From Penium margaritaceum (lineage: Eukaryota; Streptophyta; Zygnematophyceae; Desmidiales; Peniaceae), in assembly GCA_023375785.1 (NCBI GenBank), contig SZWC01000103.1, positions 509,574 through 573,573 of the forward strand: a stretch of 64,000 nt of DNA. Direction: 5' to 3'. Positions 41,701 through 52,996 of the stretch are shown here, in pieces. Under the pieces are notes generated by a model. The model was not told where the DNA came from, did no database searches, and worked only from the letters and a program-made list of their open reading frames with translations. Numbering within the stretch: the first letter of the stretch is position 1; every line of letters starts with the position of its first letter. Position numbers and translations under genes: made by a program.

Positions 41701-42488
41701 AAGTGACGTTCCGTCTATTGATCATGACACGAGTCAGCCACGGTCAGAGTGTCCAATCACAGTGCAGATGTAGTAGGCATGACCTTACAGGTATAAACAA
41801 GGTAGAATACTGGTGGCTCGGTGTGGCTATTATGCGCAATGCCTTGACAAAGTTGGCATATGCCACTGACCATGACCACAAAGTTTACCAAGTACCTTAA
41901 ACCGCTATGAATCATGACACGAGTCAGCCACCGTCAGAGCGTTCAATCACAGTACAGATACTGCGCATGACCTTGCAGGTATGAACAAGGTAGAATAATG
42001 GTGGCTCGGCGTGGCTATTGTGCGCAATGCATTGACAAAGTTGGCATGTGCCACTGACCATGACCACAAATGTATCCTAGTGACTTTTACTTCTATTGAT
42101 CATGACACGAGTCAGCCACGGTCAGAGTGTCCAATCACAGTGCAGATGCACTAGGCATGAAATTACAGTTGCAAAAAAGGTAGAATACTGGTGTCTCGGT
42201 GTGGCTACTGTGCGCAATGCCTTGACAAAGTTGGCATGTGCCACTGACCATGACCACAAAGTTTACCAAGTGACTTTAACCTCTAGCAATCATAACACGA
42301 GTCAGCCACGGTCAGAGTACCCAATCACAGTGCACATCTAATATGCATGACCTTGCAGGTAGAAACAGGGTTAAAAGCCGGTGTCTTGGCACGGCTATTG
42401 TGCGCAATGCTTTCACAAGATTGGCATGAGCCACTGACCATGACGACAAAGTTTACCAAGTGACTTTAACTTCTACGAATCGTAACAG

Positions 42489-42493
42489 GAGTC
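42489..42493. repeat. Target site duplication GAGTC, left
   Basis: GAGTC precedes the left LTR and is repeated at 46513-46517 after the right LTR. Outside it the satellite text is continuous, so this was a clean insertion into the monomer word ACGAGTCAGCC. Confidence 0.9.
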
Positions 42494-43638
42494 TGTCAGA
42501 CAAAATCTCCAAGGACCTCAAGACGCTCTTCCGGCACCAAGAACAGGCATACATTACATCATATCCCTCCCAGCTAAATCTATCAATGACATACCCAGCT
42601 GGGGCGGATGGGAAAACTCGCACCGGGGATATTGGAAAATCCCAGACTGGTTCACCTCCAGCAGCAACCAGCCGAAATGGACCACAACCGGTGAACGGCT
42701 CCTCCTGTGAAGACAACGGCCGACTACGTCCCGCCAAACTCTACCGGCTAGTCCACTCGTGACAACCGCCGTCCACCTATCGGCGGGAACCTACCTTTGG
42801 CGGTGCGGTACTCGCTACATTCCAACGGTACCTGCGCCCTCACACCACACTCTCAGACCGGTCACCAGAGAAAGCAGCGGCGAAGTCCGCCCAAGGCACT
42901 ACGGGCCGTTAGGGCACAAGCACGCCTCAGGCGTCGCCTCACGTATCGCCCACCGCAGCCGGTGAGGCACCTAGGCTAGCTTAGTTCTAGTACTTAACTC
43001 TAGTTTCACTCTGGTATGCTTTGCCCTTTGTGGTCATTTATCAATCAGCCATGCCTTTCTTCTCGGCCCGGGCTCTCGCCCTGCCCCCACTCAGGCTCGG
43101 CCTTATGGCCCGCCTCCACCCTTTGCCGCTGTTCATCCTGCTTATCATCTCAGTCATCGTAGCCCGCTCAGATGTATCAAGGCATGTCAACTTGGTTGTT
43201 CCACCAGCCCGCGTACATGCGCTGCGGCAAGCTGGACCAACTAACTTCCGTGCTGGCAACCTGACGCTGTGGCACTTCCATCATGATTCCACTCTTGGCC
43301 CGTGTAACTACACTGCGGCCCTTGTTCATCAATGTCACTCTTCTTGTCGGCCCGCGCTTCGTCGCTGCAGCCCTTGGATTCTACTGGCCCGTGCCTCGGC
43401 GCTGCGGCCTCGCGGCCCGCGCCTCGGCACTGCCACCATCAGCTTATGCTATCACCATGCTTCTCTGATGCTCATCACATTTCCCAGCAGTCATGTATCC
43501 ATACCTCACTCAGTTGTGTTGGCCTCACCGTCTTTCCCGCAGCGCTCATCACTCGGACCGCGCCCAACCTGTTCAGATCTCATTCATGTGTGCAGCAACT
43601 CCCCAAACGTGTCTGTGGCCATCTACAATTTACTGACA
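42494..43638 (+). repeat. Left LTR of element A (1145 bp)
   Basis: Direct repeat of 45368-46512, both 1145 bp, with TGTCAG...CTGACA ends. It contains GC-rich stretches (CGGCCCGCG words) unlike the surrounding satellite. Long open frames starting in this LTR are composition effects and are not called as genes. I see no convincing TATA box. Confidence 0.92.
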
Positions 43639-43656
43639 TGGTATCAGAACAGAGCG
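43639..43656 (+). other. Primer binding site of element A
   Basis: TGGTATCAGAACAGAGCG begins directly after the LTR. Its first 10 bases complement the 3' end of plant initiator-methionine tRNA, the usual primer of plant copia elements. Confidence 0.82.
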
Positions 43657-45352
43657 AAAGCTCTTGGCTCATTCATCACCTTGCCATCCCTCCTTGACGC
43701 TCAGAACACAACCTCGGCAGCAGCAGCAGCAGCAGTCGTAGCAGCAGGCTTACCAGCAACAGCAGCATCACATCCGTTATCTACAGCAAGCATACCGCTC
43801 TGGAAGCACGGTTTCACTCCGCCAATCTTCAACAAGCTCGCAGATCACCACCACTCCAAGCAGCTTCACTGGTTGTCTCATATAACACTGTCACACTCGC
43901 GACGCGACAGTACCAACTGTCGTCTTGTCCGCATCTCCTCCTCTTTTGAACATGTGCTCATCAACTGCATCAATGGAAGCTTACTACTCAGCAACTTCAG
44001 TCACGTCATCAACAGCAACCGCCATCAGCACCCACACCACCCTCTCTGCAGCGCGACAGCTTGAACTATCCCCTTGACTGCATCCTTTCTCTCTTCATCA
44101 ACATCCATTACTCAACATCGCCTAATCAGCAGAACACACTGCAGCAAGGTCATAGGCAGCAGCAACACCAGCTTCTGCAACCACAGCTTCCTGACTACAA
44201 CCTCTACCCTGTCAACGAATCGTTATGTGAAAGCTCCCTCTCCTTTTTCACCAGCAACAATTTCGAACAGCACCTGCAAACAATTGACCGAAGCCTGTGC
44301 CTACCAGCAGAAAATCCTATGTTCCAACAACATGACTTTGCTCTGCCCTTGAACAATCAACTCCATCCACCGCAGCAGCACCAGCAGCATCACATCAGTC
44401 CATCAACCCTCTCCTGGCGCAGCAGGACTATCTGCCTCCTTGACAGCATCCTCCTCCTCCTCGTCATCAACAAGCCACGCCTGCAGCAACATCCACAATG
44501 CCACTCTCAACACGTTCCAGCAACATACCTCTCGTGGCGCATCAATACAATCTGTTCCGTTTTCCTCCTCACAATCAGAACCACCATCCTACCGCAAGGA
44601 AAGCAGGACATTCACCAAACTAAGCCATCACAGCATCAGCCGTCTTCAAACAATCCAACCTTGCATCAGCATCCCCCTCTGCAACAGCCACAATATCTAC
44701 AAGACTCTCCGCAACCACAGGAGCATCACCACCAACAGCTCAACCTCCCATTAAGCATCCTACTTTCCTCACTCCCCAGTACAGCCTGGTTCCATCACGA
44801 TCTTGTCGTCACCAACACAGCAGCCGAACTGCAACATCTCTCCATCTATCCGTGGCGCAACAGCTCTCGCTGTTCCCTTGCTCGCTCTTACACTCTTGCC
44901 TCTTCTCCGCATCATCACCATGAGTTTTCAACCAGCCAAGTCACATTGCAACAGCTAGCACAGACACATTCAACTACAATACCTCACTCGGTCCCCAAAC
45001 CAGGCACCTCGTACAGCTCCTTCTTCCCTCCACATGGTGCCACCTCAAAGAACATACCACTGCATCCTGACTTCTCCAGCTATCCTAGCCAGTTGGTCCA
45101 CCGTGCAGCTTCAAGTTCTTGGCGGCCCTACTCCTCCATTGCACCTCACTGTCAGGCATACATCACCCATCTCACATCAACTCCATCTCCTCTTCATCAA
45201 CACATAAACCACCCAACTCTTCTGTGCAGCGCATCGGCTTGTACCGATCCCTTGCTGCTTCTACGCCTCAGTCCCAGCATCACCAGTCTGCAAAGACCTG
45301 GAACTACCCCACCGTCATCAGAAATACCAAGTTTTCAAGCGTCACGTCTTGA
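43657..45352 (+). other. Internal region of element A, no recognisable gene
   Basis: About 1.7 kb between the primer site and the purine tract. It is rich in CAGCAG, CAACAG and CATCAC words and cytosine-rich text. The long frames across it (up to several hundred codons) have Gln/His/Ser/Pro-rich composition and no capsid, zinc-knuckle, protease, integrase or polymerase motif that I recognise. This looks like the filler of a non-autonomous (LARD-like) element. Confidence 0.7.
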
Positions 45353-45367
45353 GGTCTTGACCGGGGG
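45353..45367 (+). other. Polypurine tract region of element A
   Basis: GGTCTTGACCGGGGG lies immediately before the right LTR. The GGGGG run in the expected place marks the plus-strand priming site and confirms the element's orientation. Confidence 0.65.
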
Positions 45368-46512
45368 TGTCAGACAAAATCTCCAAGGACCTCAAGACGC
45401 TCTTCCGGCACCAAGAACAGGCATACATTACATCATATCCCTCCCAGCTAAATCTATCAATGACATACCCAGCTGGGGCGGATGGGAAAACTCGCACCGG
45501 GGATGTTGGAAAATCCCAGACTGGTTCACCTCCAACAGCAACCAGCCGAAATGGACCACTACCGGTGAACGGCTCCTCCCGCGCAGACAACGGCCGACTA
45601 CGTCCCGCCAAACTCTACCGGCTAGTCCTACCCGTGACAACCGCCGTCCACCTATCGGCGGGAACCTACCTTTGGCGGTGCGGTACTCGCTACATTCCAA
45701 CGGTACCTGCGCCCTCACACCACACTCTCGGACCGGTCACCAGAGAAAGCAGCGGCAAAGTCCACCCAAGGCACTACGGGCCGTTAGGGCACAAGCACGC
45801 CTCAGGCGTCGCCTCACGTATCGCCCACCGTAGCCGGTGAGGCACCTATGCTAGCTTAGTTCTAGTACTTAACTCTAGTTTCACTCTTGTATGCTTTACC
45901 CTTTGTGGTCATTTGTCAATCAGCCATGCCTTTCTTCTCGGCCCGGGCTCTCGCCCTGCCCCCACTCAGGCTCGGCCTTATGGCCCGCCTCCACCCTTTG
46001 CCGCTGTTCATCCTGCTTATCATCTCAGTCATCGTAGCCCGCTCAGATGTATCAAGGCATGTCAACTTGGTTGTTCCACCAGCCCGCGTACATGCGCTGC
46101 GGCAAGCTGGACCAACTGACTTCCGTGCTGGCAACCTGACACTGTGGCACTTCCATCATGATTCCGCTCTTGGCCCGTGTAACTACACTGCGGCCCTTGT
46201 TCATCAACGTTACTCTTCTCGTCGCCCGCGCTTCGTCGCTGCGGCCCTTGGATTTTACTGGCCCGTGCCTCGGCGCTGCGGCCTTGCGGCCCGCGCCTCG
46301 GCACTGCCACCATCAGCTTATGCTATCATCATGCTTCTCTGATGCTCATCACATTTCCCAGCAGTCATGTATCCATACCTCACTCAGTTTTGTTGGCCTC
46401 ACCATCTTTCCCGCAGCGCTCGTCACTCGGACCGCGCCCAACCTGTTCAGATCTCATTCATGTGTGCAGCAACTCCCCAAATGTGTCTGTGGCCATCTAC
46501 AATTTACTGACA
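45368..46512 (+). repeat. Right LTR of element A (1145 bp)
   Basis: Pairs with the left LTR at about 97% identity by eye. Most differences are transitions, many at CpG. It is followed by the right target copy GAGTC at 46513-46517. Confidence 0.92.
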
Positions 46513-46580
46513 GAGTCATCCAAAGTCAGAGTGCCCAATCACAGTGCGCATCTAATATGCATGACCTTACAGGTATAAAC

Positions 46581-47108
46581 AAGGTAAAATACTGGTGGCT
46601 TGGTGTGGCTCTTGTGCGCAATGCCTTGACAAATTTGGCAGGTGCCACTGATCATGACCACAAATGAATCCAATTGACTTTAACTTCTATTGATCGTAAC
46701 ACGAGTCAGCCACGGTTAGAGTGTCCAATCACAGTGCATATATACTGGACAGGACCGTGCAGGTATGAACAAGGTAAAATACTGGTGGCTTGGTGTGGCT
46801 CTTGTGCGCAATGCCTTGACAAATTTGGCAGGTGCCACTGATCATGACCACAAATGAATCCAATTGACTTTAACTTCTATTGATCGTAACACGAGTCAGC
46901 CACGGTTAGAGTGTCCAATCACAGTGCATATATACTGGACAGGACCGTGCAGGTATGAACAAGGTAAAATACTGGTGGCTTGGTGTGGCTCTTGTGCGCA
47001 ATGCCTTGACAAATTTGGCAGGTGCCACTGATCATGACCACAAATGAATCCAATTGACTTTAACTTCTATTGATCGTAACACGAGTCAGCCACGGTTAGA
47101 GTGTCCAC
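46581..47108 (+). repeat. One monomer amplified about three times
   Basis: Near-identical copies start at 46581, 46771 and 46961 with an exact 190-bp step. They share private variants (GGCTCTTGTGCG, AATTTGGCAGGTGCC, CACAAATGAATCC, GGACAGGACCGTGC). Apart from the edges I see almost no differences, far fewer than between ordinary neighbours, so this is very recent unequal exchange, or an assembly effect. Confidence 0.88.
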
Positions 47109-50100
47109 TCACAGTGCAGATGAACTAGGCATGACCTTGCAGGTATAATTAAGGTAGAATACTGGCGGCTCCATGTGGCTATTGTGCGCAGTGCCTTGGC
47201 AAAGCTGGCATGTGCCACTGACCGTGACCACAAATGTATCCAAGTGACTTTTACTTCTATTGATCATAACACGAGTCAGCCACGGTTAGAGTGTCCACTC
47301 ACAGTGCAGATGAACTAGGCATGACCTTGCAGGTGCAAACAGCGTAGAATACTGGTGGCTCCGTGTGGCTATTGTACGCAATGCCTTTACGAAGTTGGCA
47401 TGTGCCACTGACCATGCCCACAAAGTTTACCAAGTGACTTTAACGTCTGCGAATCATAACACGTGTCAGCCACGGTCAGAGTGCCCAATCACAGTGCGCA
47501 TCTAATATGCATGACCTTGCAGGTACAAATAAATTAAAAAACCGGTTGCTTGGCACAGCTATTGTGCGCAATGCCTTGGCAAAATTGGCATGTGCCACTG
47601 ACCATGACCACAAAGTTTACCAAGTACCTTTAACGGCTATGAATCATAACACGAGTCAGCCACGGTCAGAGTGTCCAATCACAGTGCAAACATACTGGGC
47701 ATGACCTTACAGGTATAAACAAGGTAAAATACTGGTGGCTTGGTGTGGCTATTGTGCGCAATGCCTTAAGAAAATTGGCATGTGCCACTGACCATGACCA
47801 CAAATGTATCCAAGTGACGTTTACTTATATTGATCATAACACAAGTCAGCCAGGGTCAGAGTGTCCAATCATAGTGAAGATGTACTAGGCATGATCTTGC
47901 AGGTGAAAACGAGATAGAATACTAGTGGCTCCATGTGGCTATTGTGCGCAATGCCTTGACAAAGTTGGCATGTACCACTGATCAGGACCACATAGTATAC
48001 CATGTAACTTTAACTTCTACGAATCATAACAAGAGTCAGCCATGGTAAAAGTGCCCAATGAAAGCGTACTTATAAAATGCATGGCCTTGCAGGTATGAAC
48101 AAGGTAAAAAACCAGTGGCTTGGCATGGCTATTGTGCGCAATGCCTTGACAAAGTTGGCATGTGCCACTGACCATGAAAACAAAGTTTACCAAGTACATT
48201 AAACCGCTATGAATCATAACACGAGTCAGCCAGGGTCAGAGTGTCCAATCACAGTGCAGATATACTGGGCATGACCTTGCAGGTATAATTAAGGTAGAAT
48301 ACTGGTGGCTCGGTGTGGCTATTGTGCGCAATTCCTTGACAACGTTAGCATATGCCACTGACCATGACCACAACTGTATCCAAGTGACTTTTACTTCTAA
48401 AGATCATAACACGAGTCAGCCGCGGTCAGAGTGTCCGATCACAGTGCAGATGTACTAGGCATGATCGTGCAGGTGTAAACAAGGTAGAATACTGGTGGCT
48501 CAGTTTGGCTATTGTGCGCAATGCCTTGACAAAGCTGGCATGTGCCACTGACCGTGACCACAAATGTATCCAAGTGACTTTTACTTCTATTGATCATAAC
48601 ACAAGTCAGCCACGGTTAGAGTGTCCAATCACAGTGCACATGTACTAGGCATGATCTTGCAGGTTGAAAAAAGGGTAGAATGCTGGTGGCTCGGTGTGGC
48701 TATTGTGCGCAATGCCTTGACAAAGTTGGAATGTGCCATTGACCATGACCACAAAGTTTACCATGTGACTTTAACTTCTACGAATCGTAACACGAGTCAG
48801 CCACGGTCAGAGTGCCCAATCACAGCGTACATCTAATATGCACGACCTTGCAGGTATAAACAAGGTAAAAAACCGGTGGCTTGGCACGGCTATTGTGCGC
48901 AATGCCTTGACAAAGTTGGCATGTGCCACTGCCATGACCACAAATATATCCAAGTGACTTTTACTTCTATTTATCATAACACGAGTCAGCCATGGTCAGA
49001 GTGTCCAATCACAGTGCAGATGTACTAGGCATGATCTTGCAGGTGCAAACAAGGTAGAATACTGGTGGCTCCATGTGGCTAGTATGCACAATGCCTTGAC
49101 AAAGTTGGAATGTGCCACTGATCATGACCACAAAGTTTACCAAGTGACATCAACGTCTGCGAATCATAACACGAGTCAGCCAGGGTCAGAGTGCCCAATC
49201 ACAGTGCACATCTAGTATGCATGACCTTGCAGGTATAAAGAAGTTAAAAACCCGGTGGCTTGGCACGGCTTTTGTGCGTAATGCCTTGACAAAGTTGGCA
49301 TGTGCCACTGACCATGACCACAAAGTTTACCAAGTACCTTAAACGGCTATGAATCATAACACGAGTCAGCCACGGTCAGAGTGCCCAATCACAGTGCAGA
49401 TATACTGGACATGACCTCACAGGTATAAACAAGGTAAAATACAGGTGGCTCGGTGTGGCTCTTGTGCGCAATACCTTGACAAAGTTGGCATGTGCCACTG
49501 ACCATGACCAAAAATGTATTCAAGTGACTTGTACTTCTATTGATCATAACATGAGTCAACCACGGTGAGAGTGTCCAATCGCAGTGCAGATGTACTAGGC
49601 TTTATCTTGTAGGTGCAAACAAGGTAGAATACTGGTGGCTCGGTGTGACTATTGTGCGCAATGCCTTGGCAAAGTTGGCATGTGCCACTGACCATGACCA
49701 CAAAGTTCACCAAGTGACTTTAACTCCTACGAATCATAACACGAGTCAGCCACGGTCAGAGTGCCCAATCAAAGTGCACATCTAATATGCATGACCTTGC
49801 AGGTATAAACAAGGTAAAACACCGGTGGCTTGGCACGGCTATTGTGCGGAATGCCTTCACAAAGCTGGCATGTGCCACTGACCATGACCACAAAGTTTAC
49901 CAAGTACATTAAACGGCTATGAATCATAACACGAGTCAGCCACGGTTACAATGTCAAATCACAGTGCAGATATAGTGGGCGTGACCTTGCAGGTATAAAA
50001 AAGGTAGAATACTGGTGGCTCGGTGTGGCTATTATGCGCAATTATTGACAAAGTTGGCATGTGCCACTGACCAAGACCACAAATGTATCCAAGTGACTTT

Positions 50101-50720
50101 TACTTCTATTGATCACAACACGAGTCAGCCACGGTCAGAGTGTCCAGTCACAGTGCACATGTACTAGGCATGATCTTGCAGGTTCAAACAAGGTAGAATA
50201 CTGGTGGCTCGGTGTGGCTAGTTTGCGCTACGCCTTGACAAAGTTGATATGTGCCACTGACCATGACCACAAATGTATCCAAGTGACTTTAACTTCTCTG
50301 GATCATAACATGAGTCAGCCACGGCCAGAGTGTCGAATCACAGTGCACATGTACTAGGCATGATCATGCAGGTGCAAACAAGGTAGAATACTGGTGGCTC
50401 GGTTTGGCTATTGTGCGCAATGCCTTGACAAAGTTGGCATGTGCCACAGACCATGATCACAAATGTATCCACGTGACTTTTACTTCTATTGATCATAACA
50501 CGAGTCAACCACGGTCATAGTGTCCAACCACAGTGCACATGTACTAGGCATGATCTTGCAGGTGAAAAAATAGGTAGAATACTGGTGGCTCGGTGTGGCT
50601 ATAGTGCGCAATGCCTTGACAAAGTTGGCATGTTCCACTGACCATGACCACAAAGTTTACCAAGTGACTTTAACTTCTACGAATCGTAACACGATTCAGC
50701 CACGGTCAGAGTGCCCAATC

Positions 50721-51290
50721 ACAGTGCACATCTAATATGCATAACCTTGCACGTATAAACAAGTTAAAAAACCGGTGGCTTGGCACGGCTATTGTGCTCA
50801 ATGCCTTGACAAAGTTGGCATGTGCCACTGACCATGACCACAATGTTTACCAAGTACCTTTCACGGCTATGAATCATAACACGAGTCAGCCACGGTCAGA
50901 GTGTCCTATCACAGTGCATATATACTTGGCATGACCTTATATGTATAAGCAAGGTAAACTACTGGTGGCTCGGTGTGGCTATTGTGCGCAATGCCTTGAC
51001 ATAGTTGGCATGTGCCACTGATCATGACCACAAATGTATCCAAGTGACTTTTACTTCTATTAATTGTAACACGAGTCAGCCACGGTCAGAGTTTCCAATC
51101 ACAGTGCAGATCTACTATGCATGATCTTGCAGGTGCAAACAAGGAAGAATACCGGTGGCTCGGTGTGGCTATTGTACGCAATGCCTTGACAAAGTTGGCA
51201 TGTACCACTGACCATGACCACAAAGTTTACCAAGTGACTTTAACTTCTACGAATCGTAATGCGTGTCAGCCACGGTCAGAGTGCCCAATC
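50721..51290 (+). repeat. Reference example of the 570-bp M1-M2-M3 trimer
   Basis: Three monomers with cores at 50803, 50993 and 51183. The first has an M1 head (CACATCTAATATGC) and a short tail ending GGCTATGAATC. The second has an M2-like head (ATATACTTGGCATG) and the TGTATCCAAGTG tail. The third has an M3-like head and the GACTTTAACTTCTACG tail. The next monomer begins as M1 again at 51291. Confidence 0.85.
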
Positions 51291-51388
51291 ACAGTGCACA
51301 TCTAATATGCATGACCTTACAAGTATAAAAAAGTTAAAAAACCGGTGGCTTGGCACGGCTATTGTGCGCAAGACATTGACAAATTGGT

Positions 51389-52010
51389 GTGGGTGTGGAT
51401 CGTCGCGGAATGGGCGATGCAACCAGGCGGATCTGTGTGCCGGCCAAAGGATGATGCTGGCAGAGGAAGAGTGATTGATTATGGAGTGGGCGCATCGGCA
51501 AAACCACGTGCGTTTCGAAGTTTTGGCGTGGGCGTAGGTCGTCGCAGAACAGGCGATGCGACCGGGCGGATCCTTGTGCTGAGCTGAAAGCAATGCGGAT
51601 GGTGAGGAACGATTGATGATGGAGTAGGTGTAGGGGAAAAACCACGTGTGCGATTGAATTAGGGGAGTAAGATGCGGCAATGGGAAGGCAGGTGCCAACG
51701 CGCCGAAAGAATTCTTCTACTGGCGTGGGTGCAGGCTGCTGCGGAAGCGGGCAGCTAGCTCGTGCAGATCCTAGTGTCGTTCACAGATGCTGATAATGTC
51801 TAATGAAACGGAGGCTGGTGACGATGGCGGAGTGGGCACAGGGGTGAACCGCGTGCGCTAAAGGAAGTTTTCGGCATGGGCGCAGGTCGTCGCAGAAAAG
51901 GCGATGCGACCGGGCGGATCCTTGTGCCGAGTTAGAACCAATGCGGAAGCAAAGGAAACGATTGATTGATGAGTGGGCGCAGGGGCGAAACCACGTGCAT
52001 GAAGAGCTAA
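51389..52010 (-). repeat. GC-rich ~140-bp tandem repeat inside element B, four diverged copies
   Basis: The phrase GTGGGCGCAGGTCGTCGC and relatives occur near 51389, 51524, 51722 and 51872. A second phrase, AAACCACGTGCG and relatives, follows each time near 51500, 51640, 51845 and 51990. Spacing varies from about 135 to 210 bp. The left border of the island coincides with the start of one such unit, which suggests the border arose by recombination within this repeat. Confidence 0.7.
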
Positions 52011-52300
52011 TGCTAATGAAGATGATTAATGCAAAGGCAGCGCGGAGGATGCTGATGACGGAGTAATGAGGTAGGAACAGGTGGCTGATGGAGCTGAGAA
52101 GACAGGCAAGAACAGATGATGCGAGGAGGACGAGGAGGGCTGATGGAGGCAGATGAGGATGATGCGAGGAGTGAAGACTGAGGGATGATGATGATGCTGG
52201 AAAAGAGAGGCAGGGAGCGATGCGAGCGGAGGGAGCCGAGATGAGATGCGATGCGGCAGGGAGGTGGAGCGACACAACCACTTCTTCTTGCGTTCAGGAG

Positions 52301-52506
52301 AGTGACGGCTTGTTCCCCAGTTGGCTAAAAAATGGGAGCAGGAAGACTGGTGGTGTCCGATATCCTGTCAGCTAGAAGAGGTTGGTTGCGGCAGAGGGAG
52401 TCAGGCAGCGGGCAAAGGCGCTAGACCGCTGATGTCAGGGGAGTGACGGCTTGTTCTCCAGTTGGCTCGGAAATGGGAGCAGGAAGACTGGTGGTGTCCG
52501 ATATCA
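52301..52506 (-). repeat. Direct-repeat pair inside element B
   Basis: About 65 bp beginning AGTGACGGCTTGTTC (52301) recurs about 141 bp later (52442), continuing through GACTGGTGGTGTCCGATATC. The few differences suggest a modest age. It is probably part of the element's non-coding filler. Confidence 0.75.
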
Positions 52507-52984
52507 TTACGGCGGCAGTTATGCCTGCAGCAGCTGACCAGGCAAGGAGGCGATGCGAGAAGGCGGCTCGAGGTGATGGGCGCAAGCGGGCAGAGGATGA
52601 CAGCGAGGAAGGAGCAGATAAAGTTGAGAAGGTAAGATGAAAGAGGAGGAGATGTGATGAGGGGCAGCGGATGGCAGACAGCAGGAAGCGTCTTGGTAGT
52701 TGACGGCAGACGGCGGCTTGAGAGTTGCTTACGGCTGATGTGGGCAACAAGTCACCGGTTGTTGGCCACGGGCGTGCAAATGGGCGCTGGGCTTCCTTAG
52801 GATGACAAGGCGTTTCTTCAGCGTGGAGAACTCATCAGGCAGAGCTGCTAATGTCAGCTGCTGGCGAAGCGGCAAGGCGCGGGACGATGGTAGCGGCGGT
52901 AGAAGATTGCAGGTGGAAGTGATGGAGGGAAGATGGCGGCAGAGCGAAGACGTAGTCACAGGGCACCAGGTGACGTTGCTTGAT

Positions 52985-52996
52985 GCTCTGATACCA
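52985..52996 (-). other. Primer binding site of element B
   Basis: Read on the minus strand this is TGGTATCAGAGC, the canonical 12-base complement of plant initiator-methionine tRNA, directly next to the LTR. It fixes the element's orientation. Confidence 0.88.

Larger units (their letters stand above)
17615..42493 (+). repeat. 190-bp satellite array, block 4 (longest)
   Basis: About 131 monomers without a foreign insertion, all in the same orientation. The three monomer types alternate, often as 570-bp trimers, with runs of a single type in places (for example M3-headed monomers with M2 tails at about 23640-24200). Clear longer units include an 1140-bp duplication near 29.0-31.3 kb, a 570-bp unit three times near 35.3-37.0 kb, and a 760-bp spacing between about 37.0 and 37.76 kb. 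Local deletions occur near 25820, 27370 and 40765. A 12-N gap lies at 38132-38143. The last five bases (GAGTC) are the target duplication of the LTR element that follows. Confidence 0.97.
42494..46512 (+). mobile_element. LTR element A: non-autonomous, Ty1/copia-type, plus strand (fossil)
   Basis: A complete-looking 4019-bp LTR element inserted in the satellite. Parts in order: left LTR 42494-43638, primer binding site from 43639, internal region of about 1.73 kb, purine tract just before 45368, right LTR 45368-46512, and 5-bp target repeats outside. The LTRs begin TGTCAG and end CTGACA. The tRNA primer type and 5-bp duplication fit Ty1/copia, but there is no protease, integrase or reverse transcriptase, so the assignment rests on the ends alone. 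The internal DNA is rich in CAG/CAA runs that give Gln-, Ser- or His-rich frames; I read these as low complexity. About 30-35 differences separate the two LTRs (near 3%). That is roughly 1 My at the rate often used for rice LTRs, which may not apply here. It needed enzymes from another element. Confidence 0.88.
46513..51388 (+). repeat. 190-bp satellite array, block 5
   Basis: About 25-26 monomers in the same orientation. It resumes in phase after element A (GAGTCATCCAAAGTCAGAG continues the interrupted monomer). It contains a single-monomer triplication near 46.6-47.1 kb and a good example of the M1-M2-M3 trimer at 50721-51290. It ends inside the core phrase at GACATTGACAAATTGG, where the truncated LTR element B begins. 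Confidence 0.96.

Noticed and set aside
1-42493. Dozens of open frames of about 60-160 codons with recurring peptides such as HDLAGINKVKNRWLG and ACATDHDHKVYQV
   Set aside because: They are translations of the 190-bp satellite. The period is not a multiple of 3, so frames shift between monomers, both strands show similar open stretches, and there is no start or splice context.
43021-45833. Two long plus-strand frames (347 and 590 codons) across element A
   Set aside because: They start or end inside LTRs, the second depends on a non-ATG start, and the composition is Gln/His/Ser/Pro low complexity without any recognised domain.
50783-50840. CENP-B box in the monomer
   Set aside because: No match to TTCG....A..CGGG is visible in the core or elsewhere in the monomer.
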